A stretch of DNA of 44,380 nt from Steroidobacteraceae bacterium (GCA_027531255.1 JAPZRU010000004.1:1-44380), one strand, 5' to 3'. Counted from the stretch's first letter, positions 32,805-41,711 are shown. The notes: generated from the sequence alone by a model not told the origin. Made by a program: numbers and translations.

Positions 32805-34816
32805 TCCCCGAGCTCGGCCATTTCGCGCTGATCCTCGCGTTCCTGCTGGCGATCGCGCAGAGCTTCTTCGGTCTCGCCGGCGCACACGTCGGCCGCGAGT
32901 CCTGGATCAAGGCGACCAACCCGGCCGTGACCGGCGGGTTCGTGTTCGTGTCGGTCTCGCTCGCCTGCCTCGCGTGGGCGTTCGCGGTCGACAACTTCTC
33001 CGTCGAGTACGTCGCGAACAACTCGAACTCGGCCCTGCCGATGCTCTTCAAGATTTCGGCGGTGTGGGGGGCCCACGAGGGCTCGCTCCTGCTGTGGATC
33101 TGGATCCAGGCGGTCTGGACGCTCGGCGTCGCGGCGCTGACGGGGGGGCTCGATCCGACCTTCCGCGCGCGGGTGCTCGGCGTGCTCGGCATCGTCTCGG
33201 TCGGCTTCATGTCGTTCACGCTCGCCACCTCGAACCCGTTCGAGCGGCTGCTGCCGTCGCCGGCCGACGGCGCGGACCTGAACCCGCTGCTGCAGGACTG
33301 GGCGCTCTCGATTCACCCGCCGATGCTCTACATGGGCTACGTCGGCACCTCGGTCGCGTTCGCGTTCGCGGTCGCCGCGCTGATCGGCGGGCGCTTCGAC
33401 GCCGAGTGGGCGAAGTGGACGCGTCCCTGGACGCTGGCTGCGTGGCTCAGCCTCACGATCGGCATCGCGCTCGGCAGCTGGTGGGCGTACTACGAGCTGG
33501 GCTGGGGCGGCTGGTGGTTCTGGGACCCGGTCGAGAACGCCTCCTTCATGCCGTGGCTGGTCTCCACCGCGCTGATCCACTCGCTCGCAGTCACCGAGAA
33601 GCGCGGCCTCTTCAAGAGCTGGACGCTGCTGCTCGCGATATTCGCGTTCTCGCTGTCGATCCTCGGCACCTTCCTGGTGCGCTCCGGCGTGCTGGTCTCG
33701 GTGCACGCGTTCGCGTCCGACCCGGCGCGCGGCATGTTCATCCTCGGCATGCTGCTGTTCTTCATCGCCGGCTCGCTGCTGCTCTACGCCTGGCGCGCGC
33801 CGCTGCTCAAGTCGGAGCACGGCTTCGAGGTGTTCTCGCGCGAGGCCTTCCTGCTGGTCAACAACGGCCTGCTGGTCGCCGCCGCCGGGCTAATCCTGGT
33901 CGGCACGCTCTGGCCGCTGTTCATGGACGCCTTCGAGCTCGGCAAGATCTCGGTCGGCCCGCCGTACTTCAACGCGGTGTTCCTGGTGCCGACCATTCCG
34001 CTGATCCTGCTGCTCGGCATCGGCATGCACTCGTCCTGGAAGCGGACGCGGTTCCAGAACGTGAAGGTCCCGCTGCTGGTGCTTGCGGCGCTGTCGCTGG
34101 TCGCCGCGATCCTCGTGCCGCTCGTCGTGTACAGCGGCCTGAAGGCGCTCACGGTGGTCGGCTTCTTCGCGGCCTTCTTCATCATGGCCTCGGCACTGGT
34201 CGAGCCGGTCAGCCGCCTGCGGCACAAGCAGACGCTGTCGCGCTCGGTACTCGGCATGTCGCTCGCGCACTTCGGCCTCGGCATGTTCGTGATGGGCGTG
34301 ACGGGTCTCGAGTCCTACAAGATCGAGCGCGACATCAGTCTCGGGCCCGGCGAGACCCACGTCATCGACGACTACGAGTTCAAGTTCGTCGGGACCCGGC
34401 CGGTCACCGGCCCGAACTACGAGGCGATCGAGGGCATCGTCGAGATCCGCGAGGATGGCGAACTGCTGACCACGCTGCGCCCGCAGAAGCGGCTCTACCA
34501 GGTGCGGGGCGACATGATGACCGAGGCGGGTATCCGCATCGGCCCGGATCGCGACCTGTTCGTCGCGCTCGGCGAGGACCTCGGGCTCGGGCGCTGGAGC
34601 ATGCGGATCCAGTACAAGCCGCTGGTTCGGTACATCTGGCTCGGCGCGCTCGTGATGGCGATCGGCGGCGGCCTGGCCGCGCTCGACCGGCGCTACCGCA
34701 TCATCGCGGACGACGCCGCGAAGAAGGCGGACCAGGCGCTGAGCGGCGGCGGCCCAACCGGCCGCCCGGTGCCCGGCGCGGCGTCCACCAGCACGGCGGC
34801 GCAGCGGGGCGCCTGA
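32801..34816 (+). CDS. ccmF: Cytochrome c heme lyase subunit CcmF
   Basis: 671 residues with about 15 membrane helices. The WWD heme-handling motif is WGGWWFWDPVEN (235-246). Conserved periplasmic His residues occur in SIHPPMLY and LIHSLAV, and the EGSLLLWIW segment lies near residue 93. A large periplasmic domain (about 500-620) near the end contains the YEFKFVGTRPV and IRIGPDRDLFVALGEDLG strands. It joins heme to apocytochrome CxxCH motifs together with CcmH and CcmI. GTG 32801 overlaps the ccmE stop (GTGA) with GGAGG upstream. The extreme C-terminus is a low-complexity tail. Confidence 0.96.
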   Translation: MIPELGHFALILAFLLAIAQSFFGLAGAHVGRESWIKATNPAVTGGFVFVSVSLACLAWAFAVDNFSVEYVANNSNSALPMLFKISAVWGAHEGSLLLWIWIQAVWTLGVAALTGGLDPTFRARVLGVLGIVSVGFMSFTLATSNPFERLLPSPADGADLNPLLQDWALSIHPPMLYMGYVGTSVAFAFAVAALIGGRFDAEWAKWTRPWTLAAWLSLTIGIALGSWWAYYELGWGGWWFWDPVENASFMPWLVSTALIHSLAVTEKRGLFKSWTLLLAIFAFSLSILGTFLVRSGVLVSVHAFASDPARGMFILGMLLFFIAGSLLLYAWRAPLLKSEHGFEVFSREAFLLVNNGLLVAAAGLILVGTLWPLFMDAFELGKISVGPPYFNAVFLVPTIPLILLLGIGMHSSWKRTRFQNVKVPLLVLAALSLVAAILVPLVVYSGLKALTVVGFFAAFFIMASALVEPVSRLRHKQTLSRSVLGMSLAHFGLGMFVMGVTGLESYKIERDISLGPGETHVIDDYEFKFVGTRPVTGPNYEAIEGIVEIREDGELLTTLRPQKRLYQVRGDMMTEAGIRIGPDRDLFVALGEDLGLGRWSMRIQYKPLVRYIWLGALVMAIGGGLAALDRRYRIIADDAAKKADQALSGGGPTGRPVPGAASTSTAAQRGA

Positions 34817-34846
34817 GCGCTGCGCGGGCGAGCAGGAGACGAGAGC

Positions 34847-35398
34847 ATGTGGCGGTACCTGGGTCCCCTGATCGGCGTGCTCGCGCTCGGCGCGATCTTC
34901 GCCGTCACGCTCGCCCGCATCGGCACGGGCGAACTCGACGTCCGCGAGATCCCGTCGCCGCTGATCGGCAAGCCTGCGCCGCAGTTCGAGCTGCCGTCGG
35001 TGCAGGACGAAAACGAGCGGATCAGCACCGCGGCACTGGCCGGCCGACCGTGGGTGCTGAACGTCTGGGGCACGTGGTGTCCGGGCTGCCGACAGGAGCA
35101 CGACACGCTCCTGCGCATCTCGAGCGACAGCGTGGTGCCGATCATCGGGCTGAACTGGAAGGACGAGCGGTCGCTGGCGATGCAGTGGCTGACCCAGCTC
35201 GGCAACCCCTACACGAAGGTGGCGTTCGACCCCGAGGGCGACGTCGCGATCGACTGGGGCGTCTACGGCTCGCCCGAGACCTTCCTGGTCTCGGCGGAGG
35301 GCATCGTGATCGCCAAGCACATCGGGCCGATGACCGAGCAGATCTGGCGCGAGAAATTCCTGCCGCTGCTCGCGGAGAAGAGCGGAGGCGGCGCATGA
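34847..35398 (+). CDS. ccmG: Thioredoxin-like CcmG (DsbE)
   Basis: A 183-residue periplasmic thioredoxin anchored by an N-terminal helix (LIGVLALGAIFAVTLARI). The redox site is WGTWCPGC (C78, C81), and the cis-Pro region is YGSPETFLVS. The acidic and central insert typical of CcmG is present (SVQDENERIST). It reduces the apocytochrome heme-binding cysteines. ATG 34847 has GGAGACGAG upstream; it follows ccmF by 30 nt and overlaps ccmH by ATGA. Confidence 0.95.
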   Translation: MWRYLGPLIGVLALGAIFAVTLARIGTGELDVREIPSPLIGKPAPQFELPSVQDENERISTAALAGRPWVLNVWGTWCPGCRQEHDTLLRISSDSVVPIIGLNWKDERSLAMQWLTQLGNPYTKVAFDPEGDVAIDWGVYGSPETFLVSAEGIVIAKHIGPMTEQIWREKFLPLLAEKSGGGA

Positions 35399-35919
35399 GA
35401 CGCTCGGGTCGAGCAGAGGCGGCACGCGGGAACGGCGCGCCGCGGCCGGACGCCGGGCGCCTCGCGGAGTTCGGCTCCGCGCTCGTCGCGTTCCTGACCG
35501 CACTGCTGCTGTCGCTCGCGGTCACGCTGGCCGTCACCGGCCCGGCGTTCGCGATCGAGGCGGAACGCGCGTTCGAAGATCCGGCGCTGCAGAAGCGCTA
35601 CGAGGATCTGAACGACGAACTGCGCTGCCTCGTCTGCCAGAACCAGACGATCGCCGATTCGAACGCGCCGCTCGCGCAGGACCTCCGCCGCGAGGTCCGC
35701 GAGATGATGAGGGCCGGCAGGACCGACGACGATATCCGGCAGTTCATGACCGAACGCTACGGCGACTTCGTGCTGTACAAGCCGCCGATGACCGCACGCA
35801 CCTACCTGCTGTGGAGTGCGCCGGTGATCCTGCTGCTGATCGCACTGGGTTCGGTCGCGGTGATCGTGCTGAAGCGCTCCCGCAAGCCCATCGAGCCCGA
35901 CCCGGAGGAAGCGACTTGA
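35395..35919 (+). CDS. ccmH: CcmH, apocytochrome thiol reductase subunit
   Basis: 174 residues, with the LRCLVCQNQ redox motif (C78, C81), the three-helix bundle continuing through SNAPLAQDLRREVREMM and FMTERYGDFVLYKPP, and a C-terminal membrane helix (YLLWSAPVILLLIALGSVAV). It has an unusually long N-terminus, about 25 charged residues before the signal segment (LVAFLTALLLSLAVTLAVTG). The ATG lies in the overlap with ccmG, and the stop overlaps the TTG of ccmI. It acts with CcmG and CcmF in the heme ligation step. Confidence 0.95.
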   Translation: MRRSGRAEAARGNGAPRPDAGRLAEFGSALVAFLTALLLSLAVTLAVTGPAFAIEAERAFEDPALQKRYEDLNDELRCLVCQNQTIADSNAPLAQDLRREVREMMRAGRTDDDIRQFMTERYGDFVLYKPPMTARTYLLWSAPVILLLIALGSVAVIVLKRSRKPIEPDPEEAT

Positions 35920-36968
35920 GCCTGCCCGTCTTCGTAGTCCTGGCCGCGCTGATGGCGGGGGCCGCCATCGCCGTGGTCGCTTGGCCGTTCCTCAAGGCGC
36001 GTCGGGCGGAGGGCAAGGGCGCCATGGGCATGGTCGCGCTGCTCGCCGTCGCGATCCCGCTGGCCGCGTTCCTGCTGTACGGCGCGTGGAGCAATTTCAG
36101 CTGGGATCCGGCCGCGCAGGAGGCGCAGTCCGAGACGCACTCGATGCAGGCGGCGATCGTCCAGCTCGAGGAACGGCTCGCCAGGGAAACCGGCGACGTC
36201 GAGGGCTGGCTGCTGCTCGGCCGCTCGTACCTCGTGCAGAACGACTTCCCGAACGCCGCGCGCGCCTACGAGAAGGCCTACAAGCTCACCGGCGGCAAGA
36301 ACGCCGAGGCGACCGTGAATTACGCGGAGGCGCTCGCGCTGGTCGACCCCGAGGCGCTGAACGGTCAGGCTGGCCAGCTCTTCGAGGAAGCGCTGTCGGT
36401 CGAGCCGCAGAATCCGAAGGCGCTCTGGTACGGTGGCCTGCGGGCGCTGCGCGCGGGCGATGCCGCGACGGCCCGGGACCGCTGGGCGGCGCTCTCGGCC
36501 ACGAACCCGCCGCCCGAGGTCAAGACGATCCTCGACCAGCGCATCGCGGAGCTCGATGCGCGGCTCGGCCAGGCCGTGGCGGCGTCGGATCGCAAGCCGG
36601 CCGCGACGGCCGCCCAGGGCAAGCCCGGAACCGCGGTCGTCCGCGTCTCGATCGCCCCGCAGTTCGCCGGGAAGGTGCCGGCCGGCACGCCGCTGTTCGT
36701 CCTCGCGCGCGATCCCACGCAGCCCGGTCCGCCGCTCGCGGCCCAGCGGCTCGTCGACCCGAAGCTGCCGGTGGAAGTGGCCCTGACGGACGCCGACGCG
36801 ATGGCCGCCGGCCGCACCATCAGCACCGCGAAGCAGCTGACGATCGTCGCGCGCTATTCGAAGAGCGGCATGCCGATGGCCACGACGGGCGACCTCTTCG
36901 GCGAGGCGCGCATCGACCTGTCGACCTGGGCCCCCGCCGAGATCGTCATCGACCGGGCCGTACCGTAA
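35916..36968 (+). CDS. ccmI: CcmI, TPR-containing apocytochrome chaperone
   Basis: 350 residues, starting at a TTG (35916) inside the TTGA overlap with ccmH, with GGAGGA correctly spaced. Two membrane helices occupy the first 65 residues (PVFVVLAALMAGAAIAVVAW; MVALLAVAIPLAAFLLYGAW). A periplasmic TPR domain follows (about 90-210; WLLLGRSYLVQNDFPNAARA, YEKAYKLTGGKNAEATVNYA), then a C-terminal beta domain (VVRVSIAPQFAGKVPAGTPL, FVLARDP). It binds the C-termini of apocytochromes and delivers them to CcmFH. This is a fused CcmI of the type often annotated as CcmH/CycH. It ends the operon. Confidence 0.94.
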   Translation: MSLPVFVVLAALMAGAAIAVVAWPFLKARRAEGKGAMGMVALLAVAIPLAAFLLYGAWSNFSWDPAAQEAQSETHSMQAAIVQLEERLARETGDVEGWLLLGRSYLVQNDFPNAARAYEKAYKLTGGKNAEATVNYAEALALVDPEALNGQAGQLFEEALSVEPQNPKALWYGGLRALRAGDAATARDRWAALSATNPPPEVKTILDQRIAELDARLGQAVAASDRKPAATAAQGKPGTAVVRVSIAPQFAGKVPAGTPLFVLARDPTQPGPPLAAQRLVDPKLPVEVALTDADAMAAGRTISTAKQLTIVARYSKSGMPMATTGDLFGEARIDLSTWAPAEIVIDRAVP

Positions 36969-37016
36969 GCTAGCCCGCATTCCGCGGCCGACGGCCGCGC
37001 CGGAGCAGGACGGGGC

Positions 37017-38282
37017 ATGTCGTCGGCGGTGGCCACCCGGGGCGCGCTTGCACTGCGCCCGGGGGAAGCGCGCGCGTTTGCGCTGTCGTTCCTCTACTTC
37101 TTCCTCCTGCTCGCGTCGTACTTCATGGTGCGGCCGCTGCGCGACTCGCTGGCGGCGGGCCTCGGCGCCGACCAGATCAAGTACCTCAGCACCGCGGTGT
37201 TCCTCACGATGCTCGCGATCGTGCCGGTCTTCGGCTGGCTCGCGAGCCGCGTACCGCGCTCCCGCCTGCTGCCTGGCATCTACGCGTTCTTCGTCGCCCA
37301 CCTGCTGGCCTTCGCGATCGCGTTCCGGATCGACCCGGAGCACGAGTGGGTCGCGCGCGTCTTCTACGTGTGGCTCGGCGTCTTCAACATGTTCGTCGTC
37401 TCCGTGTTCTGGAGCTTCATGGCGGACGTCTGGCGCGAGGAGCAGGGCCGGCGCCTGTTCGGTGCGATCGCGGCCGGCGGCAGCCTCGGCGGGCTCCTGG
37501 GACCCGCGCTTACGAAGCTGCTCGTGGACGACGTGGGTCTCGGCGGCATCGCGCTGGTCTCGGCGCTGCTGCTGGCCGGCACGCTGGCCGCGATCGCCGG
37601 GCTGCGCCGCCACGCCCACGATCCCGACGGCGCCGCGCCGGCCCGGCTCGACGAGCCGGTGGGCGGCGAGATCCTCGCCGGCCTGTCGCGGCTGGTGCGC
37701 TCGCCGTTCCTGCTCGGGATCGCGGGCCTGATCGTGGTCGGCACGCTGCTCGGCATGGTGATCTACATCGAGATGGCGCGGCTGGTCGCCGAGACCTACG
37801 CGACGCCGGCCGAGCGCACGGCCTTCTACGCCGAGCGCGACATCTGGGTGAACGGCATCTCGCTGGTGCTGCAGTTGCTCGTCGTGGGCCGGCTGACCAC
37901 CTGGTTCGGCGTGCGGCCGACGCTGGTCGGTGCCGGGCTGCTCGCGGTGCTCGCGTTCTCGACGCTGGCGTTCGTGCCGGTACTGGGGATGCTCGTGGTC
38001 GCGAACGTGCTGATGCGCGCGACCGAGTTCGGCGTCGGCAAGCCGGCGCGGGACATGCTCTACACCGTCGTCGACCCCGAGACGAAGTACAAGGTGAAGA
38101 ACGTGATCGACACCGCCGTGCTCCGTGGCAGCGACGTCGTCACGGGCTGGGCCCACGGGGCGCTCGCCGCGCTGGGGCTGGGGCTAGCCGGGTTCGCGGG
38201 CGTGGGCGCGGTGCTGGCCCTGCTGCTGGTGGGTATCGCCTGGGCGGTCGGCACCGGGTACCGTCGGCGCGGCGGCACCTGA
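37017..38282 (+). CDS. MFS-like carrier related to Npt1/Npt2 nucleotide translocases
   Basis: 421 residues with about 11-12 membrane helices. It resembles the NTP/NDP exchange transporter-like branch: FLYFFLLLASYFMVRPLRDS near the N-terminus, VFWSFMADVWREEQGRRLFG between helices 4 and 5, GGSLGGLLGPALT, and KYKVKNVIDTAVLRGSD near the C-terminus. Free-living bacteria carry such proteins with unknown substrates, so ATP/ADP exchange should not be assumed. ATG 37017 is preceded by GGAGCAGGACGGGGC, and a TAGCCC -10-like element lies at 36971-36976. It is separate from the ccm operon by 48 nt and may be transcribed with it. Confidence 0.85.
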   Translation: MSSAVATRGALALRPGEARAFALSFLYFFLLLASYFMVRPLRDSLAAGLGADQIKYLSTAVFLTMLAIVPVFGWLASRVPRSRLLPGIYAFFVAHLLAFAIAFRIDPEHEWVARVFYVWLGVFNMFVVSVFWSFMADVWREEQGRRLFGAIAAGGSLGGLLGPALTKLLVDDVGLGGIALVSALLLAGTLAAIAGLRRHAHDPDGAAPARLDEPVGGEILAGLSRLVRSPFLLGIAGLIVVGTLLGMVIYIEMARLVAETYATPAERTAFYAERDIWVNGISLVLQLLVVGRLTTWFGVRPTLVGAGLLAVLAFSTLAFVPVLGMLVVANVLMRATEFGVGKPARDMLYTVVDPETKYKVKNVIDTAVLRGSDVVTGWAHGALAALGLGLAGFAGVGAVLALLLVGIAWAVGTGYRRRGGT

Positions 38283-38351
38283 GACTCGCGCCGCGGCAGC
38301 ACCTGCGGGGGTGGGGGGGGGGGACTCGGCTGCGGGCCCCCGAAAAACGAA

Positions 38352-38377
38352 GGGGCGGGAACCTGCGTTCCCGCCCC
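38352..38377 (-). terminator. Strong Rho-independent terminator for the minus-strand receptor gene
   Basis: GGGGCGGGAAC (38352-38362) and GTTCCCGCCCC (38367-38377) form a perfect 11-bp stem with a 4-nt loop. On the minus strand it is followed by TTCGTTTTTCG, giving the U-rich tail. It lies 48 nt after the receptor stop. Just to its left is an unbroken run of eleven G (38313-38323). Confidence 0.9.
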
Positions 38378-38424
38378 CGCGCATCGACCGGTCGGGCAGT
38401 GCGAGCCCGGCGGGTCGCCCGGCG

Positions 38425-40947
38425 TCAGAAGTCGAACGACAGGCGGCCGTACACCAGGCGCCCCGCTCGTCCGAACGGCGAGAGGTTCGAGTACGACGTG
38501 TTGGTGGTGGTGTTGAGCCGCGGCGGCAGCGGGTCCGGGTACTCGTCGAACACGTTCTCGATGCCCAGCGCGATCCCGAAGCCGCCGAACGTCACACGCC
38601 CCTCGAGGTCGACGAGCGTCTTCGGCTTCAGCAGGAAGTCGTTGGCCGCCGTGGTGCCCGGCGAGAGTACGCGACCGTAGTTCGTGGCCCGCACCGTGGC
38701 CCCGAAGTTGTCGCGCTTCCAGTTCAGGTTGCCCGTGATCTTGTAGTTCGGGTTGCCCTTCTCGAAGGTCAGCACGTTGTTGCGGTCGAACAGCGGCGGC
38801 GCCGGGTTGAGCGCCGCGAGCTGCGCGATCTGCGGGATGCGGACCACGTCGGTCTCGTTGTAGTTGGCCGCCAGCGTCAGGTCGAACTCGCCCGCCGGGC
38901 CCGGCTCGAGGGGCAGGTTCAGCACGACGTCGAGGCCCTGGGTCTCGGTATCGACGCCGTTGATGAAGAACCGGCCGCCGCCCGCGCCGATGAAGCCCTG
39001 CTGCTGCAGGAAGGTGCGGACGTTCGCCTGCGTCAGGTTCTCGGACAGCACGATGCGGTCGTCGATGTCGATGCGGTAGGCGTCGATCGTCAGGCTGGCG
39101 CGACCGAAGCGCAGGATCGCGCCGAGCGAGAAGTTGACCGACTCCTCGGCGTCGAGCGGCTGCGCGCCCAGCGCGATCGCGACCGGGTCGGTGACCGGGA
39201 AGGTCGTGATCTCGAACGGCACGCCGTTGATGAAGGTCGTCGAAGTGGTCGTGTAGAACTGCTGCTGCAGCGACGGCGCGCGGAAGCCGTTCTGCACCGC
39301 GCCGCGCACCGCGAAGGTCGGGGTGAAGTCGTAGCGCAGGGCGAGCTTGCCGGAGACGTTGTTGCCGAAGTCCGAGTAGTCCTCGACGCGCACGGCGGCG
39401 GAGGCGAGCAGCTTGTCGGTCAGGTTCGCCTCGAGGTCGACGTACGCACCGACGGCCGTGCGGTCCTGGTCGGTCTCGTTCTGCGGCCGGAAGCCCGGGA
39501 ACACCTGGGCGCCCGAGGGCGTCGGCGCGCCGTTCAGCAACAAGCCGCCGTTGCGCCAGGAGTCCGGCTCGCCCGCGAAGATCGAGTAGCTCTCGCGCCG
39601 CGCCTCGACGCCGGCCGCGACGTTCAGCGGGGACGCCGCCCAGCCCACCGGGAACTGGCGCACGCCCGACAGGTTGAAGGTCAACTGGTCGTAGTTGTAG
39701 CCACCGGCGGCGAACACCGTCTTGCTGCTCGGACCGATCGAGCGGTTGAGGGTGTTGCGGATGGTGAACGCCATCTCGTTCTTGCCGTAGACGAGCGAGG
39801 TGTCCATGTCCCAGCCGGCCAGGCCCCAGGTCACGCCGGCCGCGGCGCTGTAGTCGTCGACGTCCGGGTTGATCAGCGGCAGGAAGCCGTCGGGGTAGAT
39901 CTCGGGCACGTTGCGCGCGTCGTTCGGCGGGCGGAAGAAGCCGGCCGAGATGGCCTCGCGCTTCTGGTAGCTCGCCCAGCCGTACAGGCGCACGCCCTCG
40001 GCGAGATCGACGCCCATGTTGACGAACGCGGTGGACTGCTCGAGCTCCGGCTCGCCGTACCACGCGGTCCAGCGGTTGATCGTCAGTTCGCGCCCGTCGA
40101 ACGTGGTCGGGGTCGGCCGGGTGTAGAGCTGGCGCCAGTCGTAGCCACTGCGCTCGGTACGGTTCTGGTCCTTGTATTCCAGGGCCAGCGTCAGAAAGCC
40201 GGTCTCGCCGAGCGAGAAGCCCTTCCACGCCGAGGCCGTGATCGTCTCGCCGTCGGTGCGGTCGCGGCTGACGCGCTCGGGCGGCACCGGCCAGGTGAAC
40301 CCGGCGGGCGGCGCGGTGTTCACCCCGGACAGCGGGCCGGTCAGTGCGTCGTACTCGGTGAAGCGCGCGCCATACTGCAGCGTGGCGCCGCCACCGTCGC
40401 GGTCCTCGCGCAGCCGCAGGTTGATCACGCCGGCGATCGCGTCGGAGCCGTACTGCGCCGAGGCGCCGTCGCGCAGCACCTCGATCGAGCGCACGATCGC
40501 CGAGGGGATGGTGTTCAGGTCGACGGCCGAGGAGCCGCGGCCGACCGTCGCGTTGACGTTCACGAGGGCGGCCGCGTGGCGGCGCTTCGAGTTGACGAGC
40601 ACCAGCGACTGGTCGGGCGCGAGGCCGCGGAGCGTGGCCGGGCGGATCGTGTCCGTGCCGTCCGTGAGACCGGGGCGGGGGAAATTGAAGGCCGGCAGCG
40701 CCACGGACAGGGCCTGGTTGAGTTCGGGCGTGCCGACGTTGGAGAGCGACTCGGCGGAAATCACGTCCACCGGCGCGACGGTGTCGAGCGCGGTGCGGTT
40801 CTGCACGCGGGTGCCGGTGACGACGATGTCCTCGAGCACCTCGGCCTCGGGATTGCGCGGTTCCTGCGCGGCCGCGAGGCCGCCGAGAGTGCCCCCGCCG
40901 GCGATCAGGCCGACGCCCAGCGCAAGACGGATATACCTGCGAAGCAT
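38425..40947 (-). CDS. TonB-dependent outer-membrane receptor (4 of 4)
   Basis: An 840-residue receptor. The signal peptide is RRYIRLALGVGLIAGGGTLG, ending near LAAAQ. The TonB box-like segment is EDIVVTGTRVQNRTA, the plug (about 45-170) has LRGLAPDQSLVLVNSKRRHA and IEVLRDGASAQYGSDAIAG, and the barrel ends GRLVYGRLSFDF with terminal Phe. The plug variant (RPATLRGL, NSKRRHAAAL) is that of receptors for peptides, carbohydrates and other organic matter in marine and soil proteobacteria. ATG 40947 has AAGGAG 7 nt upstream; a longer frame opening at 40980 is less likely. It is a single gene with its own terminator and a dyad 68 bp upstream of the start. Confidence 0.94.
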   Translation of the reverse strand: MLRRYIRLALGVGLIAGGGTLGGLAAAQEPRNPEAEVLEDIVVTGTRVQNRTALDTVAPVDVISAESLSNVGTPELNQALSVALPAFNFPRPGLTDGTDTIRPATLRGLAPDQSLVLVNSKRRHAAALVNVNATVGRGSSAVDLNTIPSAIVRSIEVLRDGASAQYGSDAIAGVINLRLREDRDGGGATLQYGARFTEYDALTGPLSGVNTAPPAGFTWPVPPERVSRDRTDGETITASAWKGFSLGETGFLTLALEYKDQNRTERSGYDWRQLYTRPTPTTFDGRELTINRWTAWYGEPELEQSTAFVNMGVDLAEGVRLYGWASYQKREAISAGFFRPPNDARNVPEIYPDGFLPLINPDVDDYSAAAGVTWGLAGWDMDTSLVYGKNEMAFTIRNTLNRSIGPSSKTVFAAGGYNYDQLTFNLSGVRQFPVGWAASPLNVAAGVEARRESYSIFAGEPDSWRNGGLLLNGAPTPSGAQVFPGFRPQNETDQDRTAVGAYVDLEANLTDKLLASAAVRVEDYSDFGNNVSGKLALRYDFTPTFAVRGAVQNGFRAPSLQQQFYTTTSTTFINGVPFEITTFPVTDPVAIALGAQPLDAEESVNFSLGAILRFGRASLTIDAYRIDIDDRIVLSENLTQANVRTFLQQQGFIGAGGGRFFINGVDTETQGLDVVLNLPLEPGPAGEFDLTLAANYNETDVVRIPQIAQLAALNPAPPLFDRNNVLTFEKGNPNYKITGNLNWKRDNFGATVRATNYGRVLSPGTTAANDFLLKPKTLVDLEGRVTFGGFGIALGIENVFDEYPDPLPPRLNTTTNTSYSNLSPFGRAGRLVYGRLSFDF

Positions 40948-41277
40948 GTGCTCACTCCTTGAAGGGCATGGGCGCAGCATTTCGCGCCGCCTCCTGAGAG
41001 TGTGGCACTACGGCGACACGGAATTCCAGTTCCGGTGTCCTCAGGCTGAACAAAACCTATACTTTCGGGGGAAGCCAGAGCTTTCGCGTAGGGGGAACCA
41101 ACTTCTGGTTGTTGGGGCCAAACCACAGAATGGTGGCCGCTCAACCGGGCGGAGCCCGCGGTCGCCGCGCGGACGGCCTCGCGCGGCGGGCCGGCGGCCG
41201 CCGCGTTAGCGGCGGCGGGTGCGGGGCGCTAGGCTGTCGGGGCCCGGCGTTCCCGGGCGCCGCGCGGAGGCCCGACG
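40948..41277. other. 330-bp divergent control region
   Basis: It lies between the receptor (minus) and the DUF4870 gene (plus). The region holds the dyad at 41015-41039, an AT-rich patch with TATACT at 41058-41063 (5/6 of a -10, plus strand) and a TAGGCT at 41231-41236 closer to the DUF4870 gene. I see no gene. Confidence 0.4.
41015..41039. promoter_or_regulatory. Dyad symmetry upstream of the fourth receptor
   Basis: GACAC-GGAA (41015-41023), centre TTCCAG, and TTCC-GGTGTC (41030-41039) form an inverted repeat broken by one extra base. It could be an operator for the receptor gene or a hairpin in its leader. Confidence 0.4.
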
Positions 41278-41706
41278 ATGCAGCAGACGCTCCAGACGAC
41301 CGGCGTCGACCCCGGTCTCGTCACCTATGCCCACGCGATCTACGCGTTGCACGCGCTGTCGGCGGTGATCGGCATCCTGACCGCGGCGAGCGTGGTCGGG
41401 GCGTTCATCTTCGGGCTGCCGTCGATCGCGGCGGTGATCATGAACTACGTGAAGCGCAGCGACGTGCGCGGCACGTGGCTCGACTCGCACTTCCGCTGGC
41501 AGATCCGCACCTTCTGGTTCGCGGCGCTGTGGGTCGTGCTGGCCTTCGTCGCCTCCGCACCGCTGATGCTGGTGCTGGTCGGCTTCTTCACGTTCGGCCT
41601 TGCGGTCGCGATCGTCGGGCTGTGGGTGATCTACCGCGTCGTGCGCGGCTGGGTCGCGCTGAAGGACGGGCGCACGCTGCCGAGTTCCGACGCCACGGTG
41701 AGGTGA
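41278..41706 (+). CDS. DUF4870-family membrane protein
   Basis: 142 residues. After a short cytoplasmic start (TTGVDPGLVTYAHAIYALHA) there are three to four hydrophobic segments (LSAVIGILTAASVVGAFIFG; IRTFWFAALWVVLAFVASAP; MLVLVGFFTFGLAVAIVGLW). The YVKRSDVRGTWLDSHFRWQI loop and YRVVRGWVALKDGRTLP end are characteristic of this family. The family is inner-membrane and of unknown function, common in beta- and gammaproteobacteria. ATG 41278 is preceded by GGAGGCCCGACG. The stop codon lies inside a short GGTGA repeat. It converges on the MTA-salvage genes. Confidence 0.88.
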   Translation: MQQTLQTTGVDPGLVTYAHAIYALHALSAVIGILTAASVVGAFIFGLPSIAAVIMNYVKRSDVRGTWLDSHFRWQIRTFWFAALWVVLAFVASAPLMLVLVGFFTFGLAVAIVGLWVIYRVVRGWVALKDGRTLPSSDATVR

Positions 41707-41711
41707 GGTGA
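41697..41711. repeat. Three tandem GGTGA units spanning a stop codon
   Basis: GGTGA is repeated three times at 41697-41711, and the middle copy supplies the TGA stop of the DUF4870 gene. Gain or loss of one 5-bp unit would shift the frame. The same frame stays open beyond the stop to about 41910 with coding-like composition (SGELVGACAAASDPGVDLR), overlapping the end of the aldolase gene on the other strand. Confidence 0.5.

Noticed and set aside
30753-32885. 710-codon minus-strand frame opposite ccmBCDE
   Set aside because: It covers four recognisable ccm genes and has Arg/Asp/His-rich antisense composition.
37017-38282. Calling the carrier an ATP/ADP translocase of an intracellular parasite
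   Set aside because: The similarity is to the broad Npt-like MFS branch also found in free-living bacteria; parasite-type energy import would be over-interpretation.
38311-40962. Long plus-strand frame opposite the fourth receptor
   Set aside because: An antisense shadow rich in Val/Glu/Arg; it also runs through the terminator hairpin.
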